A DNA stretch of 64,000 nt from DATMAM01 sp035559995 (GTDB lineage: Bacteria > Desulfobacterota > Binatia > UBA9968): positions 166,848-230,847 of the forward strand of contig DATMAM010000039.1 of NCBI GenBank assembly GCA_035559995.1, written 5' to 3'. The notes below the pieces were generated by a model. The model saw only the letters and a program-made list of their open reading frames with translations. It was not told the origin of the DNA and ran no database searches. The stretch's first letter is position 1, and every line of letters begins with the position of its first letter. Positions 48,446 through 56,793 of this stretch are shown here, piece after piece. The translations under genes and the position numbers were made by a program.

Positions 48446-49376
48446 GGTGGCGTTTGTCTTTCCCGGGCAGGGCTCGCAGCGCGTGGGCATGGGAAAGCGC
48501 TGGTGCGAGGAGTTTGCCGAGGCGCGCCGGGTTTTTGAAGAGGCGGAAGACGCGCTGGGTTTGCCTCTGCGAAAGATCTGCTTTTCGGGCCCGGAAGAGG
48601 AGCTCAAACTCACGCGCCACGCGCAACCCGCGATTCTCACCGTTTCGATCGCCGCGTGGCGCGTCCTGCAAGCGACCGGTGCGCTGGCGCCCGCGTGCGT
48701 GGCCGGCCACAGTCTCGGAGAGTATAGCGCGCTTGTCAGCGCCGGCGCGCTTGCGTTTGGCGACGCCGTCAAGATCGTCTACGAGCGGGGCAGACTGATG
48801 CAGGAGGCGGTTGCGCAAGGCGAGGGTTCGATGGCGGCGGTGATGGGCCTGGACGAGCGCGAGGTCGAGCGGCTTTGCGCCGAAGCCGCGGGCGGGGAAG
48901 TTGTCGGCATCGCCGGCCTCAACGGCGGCGGCCAGATCGTGATTGCCGGCGCACGCGGGGCGGTGCTGCGTGCCAAAGAACTTGCGCTTCAGGCAGGCGC
49001 GAAAAGCGTCGTCGAGCTTCCGGTGAGCGCGCCTTTTCACTGCGCGCTGATGAAGCCCGCGGCCGAGGGTCTCGAGCGGGTCTTGGAGAAAGTGGACGTG
49101 CGTCCTTACTCGATCGGCGTCGTGACCAACGTCGAGGCGAAAGTGAACTTGGATCCCCTCAGGGTCAAGGGCCTCTTGGTTCGCCAGGTCGTGAGTCCCG
49201 TGCGCTGGGAGGAATCGGTAAAGGAAATCGAAAGGCTCGGCTGCACGGGAGCGATCGAAATCGGCCCGGGAAGGGTGCTGCGAGGTCTGATCAAGCGGAT
49301 CAGCCCGGCGCTGGTCGTGCACAATCTCGAGACGCCCGAGGATCTCTCAAAGGTCGCAAGAGCCGCTGCGCCATGA
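48429..49376 (+). CDS. fabD: malonyl-CoA:ACP transacylase
   Basis: 315 residues from GTG 48429, overlapping plsX by 17 bases. VAFVFPGQGSQRVGMGKRW carries the GQGSQ motif, AGHSLGEYSALVSAGAL the nucleophile Ser in GHSLGE, and VSAPFHCALMKPAAEGLERV the catalytic His. It transfers malonyl from CoA to ACP for fatty-acid elongation in the cytoplasm. ATGA overlap with fabG confirms one operon. Confidence 0.95.
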   Translation: MRAEPRVAFVFPGQGSQRVGMGKRWCEEFAEARRVFEEAEDALGLPLRKICFSGPEEELKLTRHAQPAILTVSIAAWRVLQATGALAPACVAGHSLGEYSALVSAGALAFGDAVKIVYERGRLMQEAVAQGEGSMAAVMGLDEREVERLCAEAAGGEVVGIAGLNGGGQIVIAGARGAVLRAKELALQAGAKSVVELPVSAPFHCALMKPAAEGLERVLEKVDVRPYSIGVVTNVEAKVNLDPLRVKGLLVRQVVSPVRWEESVKEIERLGCTGAIEIGPGRVLRGLIKRISPALVVHNLETPEDLSKVARAAAP

Positions 49377-50116
49377 ACCTCGAGGGGCAGATCGCTTTGG
49401 TAACCGGCGGGAGCCGCGGCATCGGCAAGGCGGCGGTCCTGGCTCTCGGCCGCCGGGGCGCCAAGGTGGTTATCAACTATGCGCAGAACCAGGCGGCGGC
49501 CGAAGCGACGCTCAACGAGCTCGAAAGCGCCGGCGGCGCGGGCGAGCTGTGCCGCTTCGACGTGGCGAGCGCAGATGAGGTCGAGGCGGCGGTCAAAAAA
49601 ATCGTTGACCAACATAAAAAAATTGATATTCTAGTCAACAACGCTGGGATCACGTCGGATAACCTGTTGCTCCGGCTGCGGAGCGAGGACTGGAACCGAG
49701 TCTTGAGCGTGAATCTGACCGGCACGGCGAACTGCACGCGGGCCGTCTGCCGATCGATGATCCGCGAGCGCTACGGTCGGATCGTTAATCTCACTTCGGT
49801 TGTTGGGCAAGTCGGCAATTCCGGGCAATCCGCCTACGCCGCCTCGAAGGCCGGAATCATTGGCTTCACGAAATCTATGGCGCGTGAACTGGCTTCGCGG
49901 GGTATCACCGTGAACGCGGTGGCGCCTGGCTTTATCGCCACCGAGATGACGGCGAGGCTGCCGGCGAAGGTGCAGCAAGAATACCTGCGCTCCATTCCTT
50001 TGGGCCGTTTTGGAACCTGTGAAGAGGTGGCTGAAGTGATTTGTTTTTTTGCGGGATCGGGGGCGGGCTACATCACCGGCCAAGTCATCGGTGTGAATGG
50101 CGGGCTCTCGATGTGA
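49373..50116 (+). CDS. fabG: 3-oxoacyl-[ACP] reductase
   Basis: 247 residues from ATG 49373. An SDR enzyme: TGGSRGIGKAAVLALGRRGA binds NADPH, ILVNNAGITSDNLL, the catalytic Ser-Tyr-Lys in SVVGQVGNSGQSAYAASKAG and the C-terminal NGGLSM are all typical of FabG. It reduces 3-oxoacyl-ACP in fatty-acid synthesis. acpP follows after 25 bases. Confidence 0.95.
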   Translation: MNLEGQIALVTGGSRGIGKAAVLALGRRGAKVVINYAQNQAAAEATLNELESAGGAGELCRFDVASADEVEAAVKKIVDQHKKIDILVNNAGITSDNLLLRLRSEDWNRVLSVNLTGTANCTRAVCRSMIRERYGRIVNLTSVVGQVGNSGQSAYAASKAGIIGFTKSMARELASRGITVNAVAPGFIATEMTARLPAKVQQEYLRSIPLGRFGTCEEVAEVICFFAGSGAGYITGQVIGVNGGLSM

Positions 50117-50141
50117 ACGAACGTCAAGCAGGGAGGGTATT

Positions 50142-50378
50142 ATGGCATCGTCCGTAGAGAGCAGGGTGAAAGAGATCATCTGCGAGCAGCTCGGCGTCAG
50201 CGAAGATGAGGTCACGCCCAACGCTTCGTTCATCGAAGATCTCGGAGCGGACTCATTGGATATTGTGGAGCTGGTGATGGCTTTGGAGGAAGAGTATGAG
50301 ATGGAAATTTCCGATGAGGACGCCGAGAAGATCAAGACGGTTCAGGACGTTATCCAGTACATCGAGAGCCATAAATAG
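50142..50378 (+). CDS. acpP: acyl carrier protein
   Basis: 78 residues from ATG 50142 with AGGGAGGG upstream. Acidic helical protein with GADSLDIVELVMALEEEYEM; the Ser of DSL receives the 4'-phosphopantetheine arm. It carries the growing fatty acyl chain. A terminator follows directly, and fabF, which usually comes next in this gene order, is missing. Confidence 0.97.
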   Translation: MASSVESRVKEIICEQLGVSEDEVTPNASFIEDLGADSLDIVELVMALEEEYEMEISDEDAEKIKTVQDVIQYIESHK

Positions 50379-50423
50379 TTCCGCCGCCGAACGCCAGCCG
50401 GCGCGCGGGTGGCGGCGGTGTTG

Positions 50424-50472
50424 GAAAATCGCAGGGGAAGCGGTCCGGCGGGGCCGCGCCCCTGCGATTTTC
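50424..50472 (+). terminator. long hairpin after acpP
   Basis: GAAAATCGCAGGGG and CCCCTGCGATTTTC are a perfect 14-base inverted repeat around a 21-base GC-rich loop, followed by TGTATTTA. It lies between acpP and rpiB, where it may lower expression of the downstream genes. Confidence 0.65.
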
Positions 50473-50493
50473 TGTATTTAGAGGGCCGGGCGG

Positions 50494-50961
50494 ATGCTTG
50501 TCATCGGGTGCGATCACGGGGGCCTGGAGCTAAAGAATTTCCTCATCGGGCGGCTGCGCGCGCGCGGCATCGAGGTGGAGGACACCGGCACCCACGACGC
50601 CGATTCGGTCGACTACCCCGATTACGCCCGCAGGGTGGCGAGCAAGATAGCGCGGGGAGAGGCCGAGCGCGGGATCCTGATCTGCACGAGCGGCGTCGGC
50701 ATGTCGATTGTCGCCAACAAGTTTCCCGGCGTGCGCGCCGCCCTGGTCCACGATCTTTGGGGCGCGCGGCTAAGCCGCGAGCACAACGACGCAAACGTCC
50801 TGGTCATGGGCGGAGCGGTGACGGAAAAGAGCCTGGCGGAACAGATCGTGACGCTCTGGCTCGAGACCGCTTTCGCCGGCGGCCGCCACCAGCGGCGGCT
50901 GGACAAAATCGCCGAAGTCGAACGCGATCTCGGCGCGCGCTTGCCGCCGGAGGCTAAATAG
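50494..50961 (+). CDS. rpiB: ribose-5-phosphate isomerase B
   Basis: 155 residues. IGCDHGGLELKNFLIGRLRA at the start, YPDYARRVASKIARGEAERG and ICTSGVGMSIVANKFPGVRA (with the catalytic Cys) identify the RpiB/LacAB family, which converts ribose-5-P to ribulose-5-P in the pentose phosphate pathway. rpiB before glyA is the arrangement seen in deltaproteobacteria. The gap to glyA is 67 bases. Confidence 0.93.
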   Translation: MLVIGCDHGGLELKNFLIGRLRARGIEVEDTGTHDADSVDYPDYARRVASKIARGEAERGILICTSGVGMSIVANKFPGVRAALVHDLWGARLSREHNDANVLVMGGAVTEKSLAEQIVTLWLETAFAGGRHQRRLDKIAEVERDLGARLPPEAK

Positions 50962-51028
50962 CCCGCGCAGCCGAGCCGCGCACGCCGGCCGGCATCTCCA
51001 AAAAGGAGTTAAAAGAGGCACCCAGCTT

Positions 51029-52273
51029 ATGTCGTTTCTGCAACAGGTCGATCCCGAAGTCTTTGCGGCCATCCAAAACGAGACGGTTCGGCTGCGCGAC
51101 AACCTGGAGCTGATCGCTTCGGAAAACGTCGTGAGCGAGGCGGTTTTGGAGGCGCAGGGCTCGGTCATGACGAACAAGTACGCCGAAGGCTATCCCGGGC
51201 GGCGCTATTACGGCGGCTGCGAGAACGTTGACGTGGTTGAGGAGCTGGCGATCAAGAGGGCGCGCGAGCTTTTCGGCGCCGATCACGCGAACGTGCAGCC
51301 GCACTCGGGAACGCAGGCCAATATGGCCGTCTATTTTTCCATCCTCAAGCCCGGCGACTGCTATTTGGGGATGAGCCTCGCGCAGGGCGGCCACCTGTCG
51401 ATGGGAAGCCCCGTGAACTTCTCCGGCATTCTCTATCGCGTGGTGCCGTACGGCGTCCGCCAGGACACCGAGACGATCGATTACGACGCGCTCGCCGACC
51501 TGGCGCGGCGCGAGCGGCCCCGTTTGATCATCGCCGGGGCGAGCGCTTACCCGCGCGTGATCGATTTCGAGAAATTTCGTGCCATCGCCGACGAGGTCGG
51601 CGCCTATCTGATGGTCGATATGGCGCATATCGCGGGGCTGGTGGCCGCCGGAGTGCACCCGAGTCCGGTCCCGTACGCAGATTTCGTCACCACCACGACG
51701 CACAAAACGTTGCGCGGGCCGCGGGGCGGCATGATCCTCACGCGCGCCGAGCACGCCAAAACCCTCGACAGCAAAGTTTTCCCGGGGATGCAGGGCGGGC
51801 CGCTGATGCACGTCATCGCGGCCAAGGCGGTGGCGCTCAAAGAAGCGCAGTCGGCGGAGTTCAGAGCCTATCAGCGGCAGATCGTGCTGAACGCGCAGGC
51901 GCTCGCGGCCGCGCTGGCGGCGAAAGGCTTCCGCCTGGTATCGGGCGGCACCGACAATCATCTGCTGCTCGTGGACCTGCGCGCGACTTCGCTCACCGGC
52001 AAGCTCGCGCAGGAAACCCTGGACCGAGCGCGCATCACGGTCAACAAAAATACGGTCCCCTTCGAGACGCGCTCGCCGTTTGTGACGAGCGGCATTCGGA
52101 TCGGCACCCCGGCGGTCACCAGCCGCGGCATGAAGGAGGCGGAAATGGCGCTGATCGCCGATTTCATCGCCCGCGCGCTCGACCATGTCGGCGATGAGGG
52201 CGCGCTTTCAGCGATCGGCGAAGAAGTGCGCGAGCTCTGCCGGCGCTTTCCCGTTTACCCGCACCGGCTCTAG
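51029..52273 (+). CDS. glyA: serine hydroxymethyltransferase
   Basis: 414 residues. NLELIASENVVSEAVLEAQG, YAEGYPGRRYYGGCENVDVV and the PLP-lysine motif TTTTHKTLRGPRGGMIL make this a clear GlyA. It interconverts serine and glycine with tetrahydrofolate, providing one-carbon units. An AAAAAGGAG box sits about 18 bases before the ATG. Confidence 0.97.
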   Translation: MSFLQQVDPEVFAAIQNETVRLRDNLELIASENVVSEAVLEAQGSVMTNKYAEGYPGRRYYGGCENVDVVEELAIKRARELFGADHANVQPHSGTQANMAVYFSILKPGDCYLGMSLAQGGHLSMGSPVNFSGILYRVVPYGVRQDTETIDYDALADLARRERPRLIIAGASAYPRVIDFEKFRAIADEVGAYLMVDMAHIAGLVAAGVHPSPVPYADFVTTTTHKTLRGPRGGMILTRAEHAKTLDSKVFPGMQGGPLMHVIAAKAVALKEAQSAEFRAYQRQIVLNAQALAAALAAKGFRLVSGGTDNHLLLVDLRATSLTGKLAQETLDRARITVNKNTVPFETRSPFVTSGIRIGTPAVTSRGMKEAEMALIADFIARALDHVGDEGALSAIGEEVRELCRRFPVYPHRL

Positions 52274-52324
52274 CCGCGCGGAGAAGGCGCGACGGCGCGG
52301 CGCGGTTGATCGAGGGATCTCGGC

Positions 52325-52846
52325 ATGAAGTGTCCGTTCTGCCACCAGACTGAAAATCGCGTCGTCGACTCGCGCCTCAATCGCGACAGCAACATGATTC
52401 GCCGGCGCCGCCAGTGCTTGAAGTGCCGGCGCCGCTTCACCACTTACGAGCGGGTCGAGGAGACCATGCCGCTGGTGGTCAAGAAGGACGGCCGGCGGGA
52501 GCCCTACGATCGCATGAAGGTCGTCAACGGCCTGAGGCGGGCGTGCGAAAAGCGCCCCGTGAGCATCAATACGATCGAGGCGATCGCCGATCGAATCGAG
52601 CGCGCGATCCAGGAGCGCGGCGAAAAAGAGATCTCGAGCTCCGTGATCGGCGAGGCCGCGATGCGCGAACTGCACGACATCGATCAGGTCGCCTACGTCC
52701 GCTTCGCTTCCGTGTACCGCTCGTTCAAAGACATCAACGAATTCATGCAAGAGCTGGAGGAGCTTTTGAAGGAGCGCAAGAACGCACCGCCGGCGCGCGC
52801 GGGTGCGCGTAAAGGGGACAAGGAACAGGAGAACCGCTTGCCTTGA
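52325..52846 (+). CDS. nrdR: transcriptional repressor NrdR
   Basis: 173 residues; MKCPFCHQTENRVVDSRLNR and RQCLKCRRRFTTYERVEETM form the zinc ribbon, then the ATP-cone domain (VVKKDGRREPYDRMKVVNGL, DINEFMQELEELLKE). NrdR represses ribonucleotide reductase genes via NrdR boxes. The tail after residue 155 is Arg/Ala-rich. Its TGA overlaps the TTG start of ribD by 4 bases. Confidence 0.96.
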   Translation: MKCPFCHQTENRVVDSRLNRDSNMIRRRRQCLKCRRRFTTYERVEETMPLVVKKDGRREPYDRMKVVNGLRRACEKRPVSINTIEAIADRIERAIQERGEKEISSSVIGEAAMRELHDIDQVAYVRFASVYRSFKDINEFMQELEELLKERKNAPPARAGARKGDKEQENRLP

Positions 52847-53937
52847 CGCCGGGTGAAGTCGATGAGCGCTACATGCGTATGGCGCTCAGGCTGGCGGCGC
52901 GCGCTCACGGGCGCACGAGCCCCAATCCCATGGTCGGGGCGGTTTTGGTACGCGGCGGGCGCATCATCGCCACCGGCTACCATCGCCGCGCCGGCCAAGA
53001 TCACGCCGAAATCGTCGCGTTAAAGAAGGCGGGCGCGGCCGCGCGCGGCGCAACGCTCTATCTCAACCTCGAGCCCTGTAACCACTTCGGCCGGACCCCG
53101 CCGTGCGCGCCCTCGTTGATTGCGGCGGGCATCCGCCGGGTCGTAGCGGGCATGGTGGATCCCGACCCGCGGGTTTCGGGAAAAGGGCTCCGGCGCCTCC
53201 GGCGGGCCGGCATCGACGTCACGGTGGGGGTGCTCGAGGACGAATGCCGCAAGCTCAACGAGGCCTTCGTCAAGTACGCCACCAAGAAAATCCCTTTCGT
53301 TCTTCTCAAGCTCGCGGCTTCCCTGGACGGCAAGATCGCCACGGCCAGCGGAAGCTCCAAGTGGATCACCGGAGAAAAAGCGCGCCGGCTTGTGCAGCAG
53401 GCGCGCAACCGGGTCGACGCCGTCTTGGTCGGCGTCGAGACCGTGGTCGCGGATGACCCGCTTCTCACCTGCCGTGTTCGCGGCGGGCGAAACCCGTGGC
53501 GCGTGATCCTCGACGGGCGCCTGCGCATCCCGTTGACGGCGCGCGTGCTCGGCCATGCGGATCGCGAGAAGACGATCGTGGTGACCGCGACGAGCGCGCC
53601 GAAGGAGAAAATCGCCGCGCTGCAAACGCGCGGCGTCCAGGTGTGGAGGGTGCCGCGGCGCGGCGAGACCTTGCCGTGGTCGCTATTGCTCAAGCGGCTC
53701 GCGCAGTTGGAAGTGACGAGCGTGATGATCGAAGGCGGCGGGATCACGGCGGCAGCGGCGCTCGCGGCCGGCGCGGTCGACAAGGTCTGGTTTTTTTACG
53801 CGCCGAAAATCATCGGCGGGGACGGAAGATCGATGATCGGCCCCCTGGGCGTCAAAAAGATGGCCGCGGCGCTCCGCGTCAAGAACGTCGAGATCAGGCG
53901 GCTGGGCGGCGATATCCTGCTGAGCGGCTATTGCTGA
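52843..53937 (+). CDS. ribD: bifunctional riboflavin deaminase-reductase
   Basis: 364 residues from TTG 52843 in a TTGA overlap with nrdR. The N-terminal deaminase half has the zinc site HAEIVALKKAG and LNLEPCNHFGRTPPC; the C-terminal reductase half has LLKLAASLDGKIATASGSSK and DAVLVGVETVVADDPLLTCR. It carries out steps two and three of riboflavin synthesis. First rib gene of the ribD-ribE-ribBA-ribH cluster; no FMN riboswitch is found before it because the gene is fused into the nrdR transcript. Confidence 0.95.
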   Translation: MTPGEVDERYMRMALRLAARAHGRTSPNPMVGAVLVRGGRIIATGYHRRAGQDHAEIVALKKAGAAARGATLYLNLEPCNHFGRTPPCAPSLIAAGIRRVVAGMVDPDPRVSGKGLRRLRRAGIDVTVGVLEDECRKLNEAFVKYATKKIPFVLLKLAASLDGKIATASGSSKWITGEKARRLVQQARNRVDAVLVGVETVVADDPLLTCRVRGGRNPWRVILDGRLRIPLTARVLGHADREKTIVVTATSAPKEKIAALQTRGVQVWRVPRRGETLPWSLLLKRLAQLEVTSVMIEGGGITAAAALAAGAVDKVWFFYAPKIIGGDGRSMIGPLGVKKMAAALRVKNVEIRRLGGDILLSGYC

Positions 53938-53950
53938 CGGGCGAGCGGTT

Positions 53951-54550
53951 ATGTTCACGGGCTTGATCGAGGATGTGGGGCGCGTCTGCGAGCGCAGCGA
54001 CCGGCGCGACGGGGCGCGCTTTGTGTTTCAAACGCGCCTTCCGCTCCGGGAGTTGCGGCCGGGCGCGAGCATTGCGGTCAACGGCACCTGCCTCACGGTG
54101 GTCGCGGCGGCGCGCGGCCGCTTCGCGGTCGACGCCTCGCCGGAGACGTTGCGACGGACCAACCTGGGCGACGCCCGGCCCGGGGACCTCGTCAACCTGG
54201 AAAGGCCGCTTCGGGTCGGCGATCGCCTCGGCGGCCACTTCGTGACCGCGCACGTCGACGGCGTCGGCAAGATCGTTCAAGTCAGGCGCGCCGGCGATTT
54301 CTTCTTGTTTCGGTTCGAGGTGCCCGCCGAGCTCGCGGGTCTGCTCGTTCCCAAAGGCGCGATCGCGGTCGACGGCATCAGCCTGACCGTCAATCGGTGC
54401 CGCGGGGCGCGCTTCAGCGCGACGATCGTTCCTTTCACCTGGGCGCACACTAATTTGCAGCGCCGCAGGGTTGGTGATAGAGTCAACATCGAAGCCGACA
54501 TCATCGGCAAGTATGTCAAACAGCTGCTGCGCCCGAAGCGAACGCGATAG
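53951..54550 (+). CDS. ribE: riboflavin synthase alpha chain
   Basis: 199 residues, MFTGLIEDVG at the start, two lumazine-binding repeats (first with SIAVNGTCLTVVAAARGRFA, second with GAIAVDGISLTVNRCRGARF), the usual duplicated beta-barrel architecture. It dismutates two lumazines to riboflavin. 13 bases after ribD; 36 bases before ribBA. Confidence 0.95.
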   Translation: MFTGLIEDVGRVCERSDRRDGARFVFQTRLPLRELRPGASIAVNGTCLTVVAAARGRFAVDASPETLRRTNLGDARPGDLVNLERPLRVGDRLGGHFVTAHVDGVGKIVQVRRAGDFFLFRFEVPAELAGLLVPKGAIAVDGISLTVNRCRGARFSATIVPFTWAHTNLQRRRVGDRVNIEADIIGKYVKQLLRPKRTR

Positions 54551-54586
54551 CGCGCCAGTCCTTGCGCTTCATCCCGAGAAAAAGCC

Positions 54587-55810
54587 GTGCCGGTCAGCGC
54601 GATAGAAGACATCGTCGAGGAGTTTCGCCGCGGCAAGCCGATCGTTCTGGTGGACGAGGCGGAGCCGAGCAGCATGGGATTTGTGTGCGCCGCGGGACAG
54701 ACGGTGACGCCGGAAATCGTGAACTTCATGATGCTTCACGCGCGCGGCTTGATCTATCTCGCCCTCGCGGAAGAGAAGAGCCGCGCGCTCGAGATCGCCG
54801 CGATGATACCCGAGAGCAGTTCCTCGGTCGCGCATCGCATCGGCGTTCCGATCGCCGCGCGCGCCTGCGCGGAAATCGCCGTGTCCGCGTTGGGCCGCGC
54901 CGAAACGATCAAGGCGGCGCTCCGCCCGCAGGCCAAGCCGGGCGATCTCGTCGTTCCCGGGCACGTCTTTCCCGTGGAAGCGCGCAAGGGCGGCGTTCTC
55001 GTGCGCTCGGGCCACGTCGAAGCGGCGGTCGATTTGGCGGCGCTCGCCGGCTTCGAGCCCGGAAGCGCGCTTTGCCAGATCCTGCGCGAAGACGGCTCGA
55101 TCGCTCTTTTTCCCGACATCGAGGAGTTCGCGTCGCGCCACGGGCTTAAGGTCGCCGCCATCACCGATCTCATCGCGTTTCGCCTGCGCAGCGAATGCCT
55201 CGTGCGCCGCGCCGCCGAGGTGGCGTTCTCGAGCCAGCCCTGGGGAGATTTCCGCGCGATCGTCTACCACAACAACGTCGACAGCCACGAGCACATGGCT
55301 CTGATCAAAGGCGAGATCGCGCGCGGCGACCGCGTGCTCGTGCGCATGCACTCGGAATGCCTGACAGGAGACGTGTTCGCGTCGGAGCGCTGCGACTGCG
55401 GCGATCAAATTCGCCTCTCGCTCGATCTGATCACGCGCGAGGGAAAGGGCGTGCTCGTCTACATGCATCAGGAGGGGCGCGGCATCGGTCTGACCAACAA
55501 GATCAAGGCCTACGCGCTGCAGGACGAAGGGCTCGACACGGTCGAAGCGAATCTGGAATTGGGCTTCAAGGAGGACCTGAGAGACTACGGCATCGGCGCG
55601 CAGATTCTGCGCGACCTGGGGATTCAGGAGCTGCGCCTGCTCACCAACAACCCGGCCAAGATCGTCGGCCTTCAGGGGTACGGGCTGCGCGTCGTCGAGC
55701 GGGTTCCGCTCGAAGTCCCGCCGCACAAGAGCAACATCAACTATCTGCGGACCAAACAAGAGAAGCTCGGCCATTTGCTGTCACAGCTGTCGCCACGCGG
55801 GGAAAGATAG
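54587..55810 (+). CDS. ribBA: RibBA-type protein: degenerate DHBP synthase domain plus intact GTP cyclohydrolase II
   Basis: 407 residues from GTG 54587. The C-terminal GTP cyclohydrolase II half is complete: zinc cysteines in HSECLTGDVFASERCDCG, MHQEGRGIGLTNKIKAYALQ and LLTNNPAKIVGLQGYGL. The N-terminal 3,4-dihydroxy-2-butanone-4-phosphate synthase half keeps its frame and length but has lost key residues: the acidic loop normally D-D-E-D-R-E-N-E-G-D reads DEAEPSSMGF, the Thr and Asp of TGISAADR are replaced (AEIAVSALGR), and the Arg before PGHVFP is Val (VVPGHVFPV); only the His of GHVFP and the Glu of GHVEAAVDL stay. The first domain is therefore probably inactive; another RibB should exist elsewhere. 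Confidence 0.9.
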   Translation: MPVSAIEDIVEEFRRGKPIVLVDEAEPSSMGFVCAAGQTVTPEIVNFMMLHARGLIYLALAEEKSRALEIAAMIPESSSSVAHRIGVPIAARACAEIAVSALGRAETIKAALRPQAKPGDLVVPGHVFPVEARKGGVLVRSGHVEAAVDLAALAGFEPGSALCQILREDGSIALFPDIEEFASRHGLKVAAITDLIAFRLRSECLVRRAAEVAFSSQPWGDFRAIVYHNNVDSHEHMALIKGEIARGDRVLVRMHSECLTGDVFASERCDCGDQIRLSLDLITREGKGVLVYMHQEGRGIGLTNKIKAYALQDEGLDTVEANLELGFKEDLRDYGIGAQILRDLGIQELRLLTNNPAKIVGLQGYGLRVVERVPLEVPPHKSNINYLRTKQEKLGHLLSQLSPRGER

Positions 55811-55815
55811 CGCGC

Positions 55816-56295
55816 TTGTGGACGAACGTGGCGAGAATCATTGAGGGAAAGCTCGACGCGCGCGGCTTGCGGTTCGGCATCATCGTGAGTCGCTTTAACG
55901 CGGTCGTGACCGAAAAGCTGCTCGCCGGCGCGCTCGACGCTTTGAAGCGACACGGCGGCGCGGAAGAAAACATCGACATCGTGCGCGTGCCGGGCTGCTT
56001 TGAGATTCCGCTGACGGCGCGCCGGCTGGCGGCGAGCGGCAAATACGACGCGCTCGTGTGCCTGGGAGCGGTCATCCGCGGCGAGACCGCCCACTTTGAG
56101 CACGTCGCGAACGCGGCGGCGCGCGGCGTCGCGCGCGCCATGGACGAGACCAAAGTGCCGATCGCCTTTGGCGTGCTCACGACCTACACGATGGAGCAGG
56201 CGCTTGCGCGGGCCGGCGCGGAGATGGACAATAAGGGATTCGAAGCCGCGCTGGTTGCCATCGAGATGGCGAACCTGAATCGGGTCGGCCTGTGA
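55816..56295 (+). CDS. ribH: 6,7-dimethyl-8-ribityllumazine synthase
   Basis: 159 residues from TTG 55816 (GTG 55828 is an alternative; the upstream frame overlaps ribBA). FGIIVSRFNAVVTEKLLAGA, VRVPGCFEIPLTARRLA, VCLGAVIRGETAHFEHVANA and IAFGVLTTYTMEQALARAG are the standard blocks. It condenses the dihydroxybutanone phosphate with the RibD product; it forms large capsid-like oligomers. Five bases after ribBA. Confidence 0.95.
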   Translation: MWTNVARIIEGKLDARGLRFGIIVSRFNAVVTEKLLAGALDALKRHGGAEENIDIVRVPGCFEIPLTARRLAASGKYDALVCLGAVIRGETAHFEHVANAAARGVARAMDETKVPIAFGVLTTYTMEQALARAGAEMDNKGFEAALVAIEMANLNRVGL

Positions 56296-56364
56296 GCGGG
56301 CGCCGGCGCGGCGGTCCGGCCGGCTGGCGCCGGGCGCGCTGCTCTCAGCCTTAGGGATTTTTCG

Positions 56365-56793
56365 ATGGGGACACGACGCAAGGGCAGGGAGCTTGCTCTC
56401 CAGGTACTTTACGAAGCGAACATCAAGGGGGACATGTCGCCCGCCGCCCTGGAGTTCGGGCTGAGCCACGCCGTCGGAAGCACCAAAGCGAAAGAGTTCG
56501 CCCGGCGGCTGGTCTTCGGCGTCGTCGGCCATCTCGAAGAGATCAATCGCGTCATTGAAAAGTCCTCGGAGCACTGGCGCCTCGATCGCATGGCCAAGGT
56601 CGATCTGATCATTCTTCAGGTGGCGACCTACGAGCTGTTGTTTTGCCCGGATATCCCGGTCCAGGTGACCATCGATGAGGCGCTCGAGGTGGGCAAGCGA
56701 TACGGCGCCGAGGATTCGCCGCCGTTTATCAACGGCATCCTCGATCACGTCGCGCAGTCGGCCGGGCTCAAGGAGCGAGCGCAACTGAGATGA
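56365..56793 (+). CDS. nusB: transcription antitermination factor NusB
   Basis: 142 residues; MGTRRKGRELALQVLYEANI, LDRMAKVDLIILQVATYELL and IDEALEVGKRYGAEDSPPFI are typical of NusB, the RNA-binding partner of NusE in rRNA antitermination. Following ribH is the usual order. ATGA overlap with leuS. Confidence 0.95.
   Translation: MGTRRKGRELALQVLYEANIKGDMSPAALEFGLSHAVGSTKAKEFARRLVFGVVGHLEEINRVIEKSSEHWRLDRMAKVDLIILQVATYELLFCPDIPVQVTIDEALEVGKRYGAEDSPPFINGILDHVAQSAGLKERAQLR

Noticed and set aside
50379..52324. FMN, glycine or other riboswitch upstream of glyA and ribD
   Set aside because: Intergenic gaps are too short, and none of the conserved riboswitch core sequences was seen; ribD is fused into the nrdR transcript.
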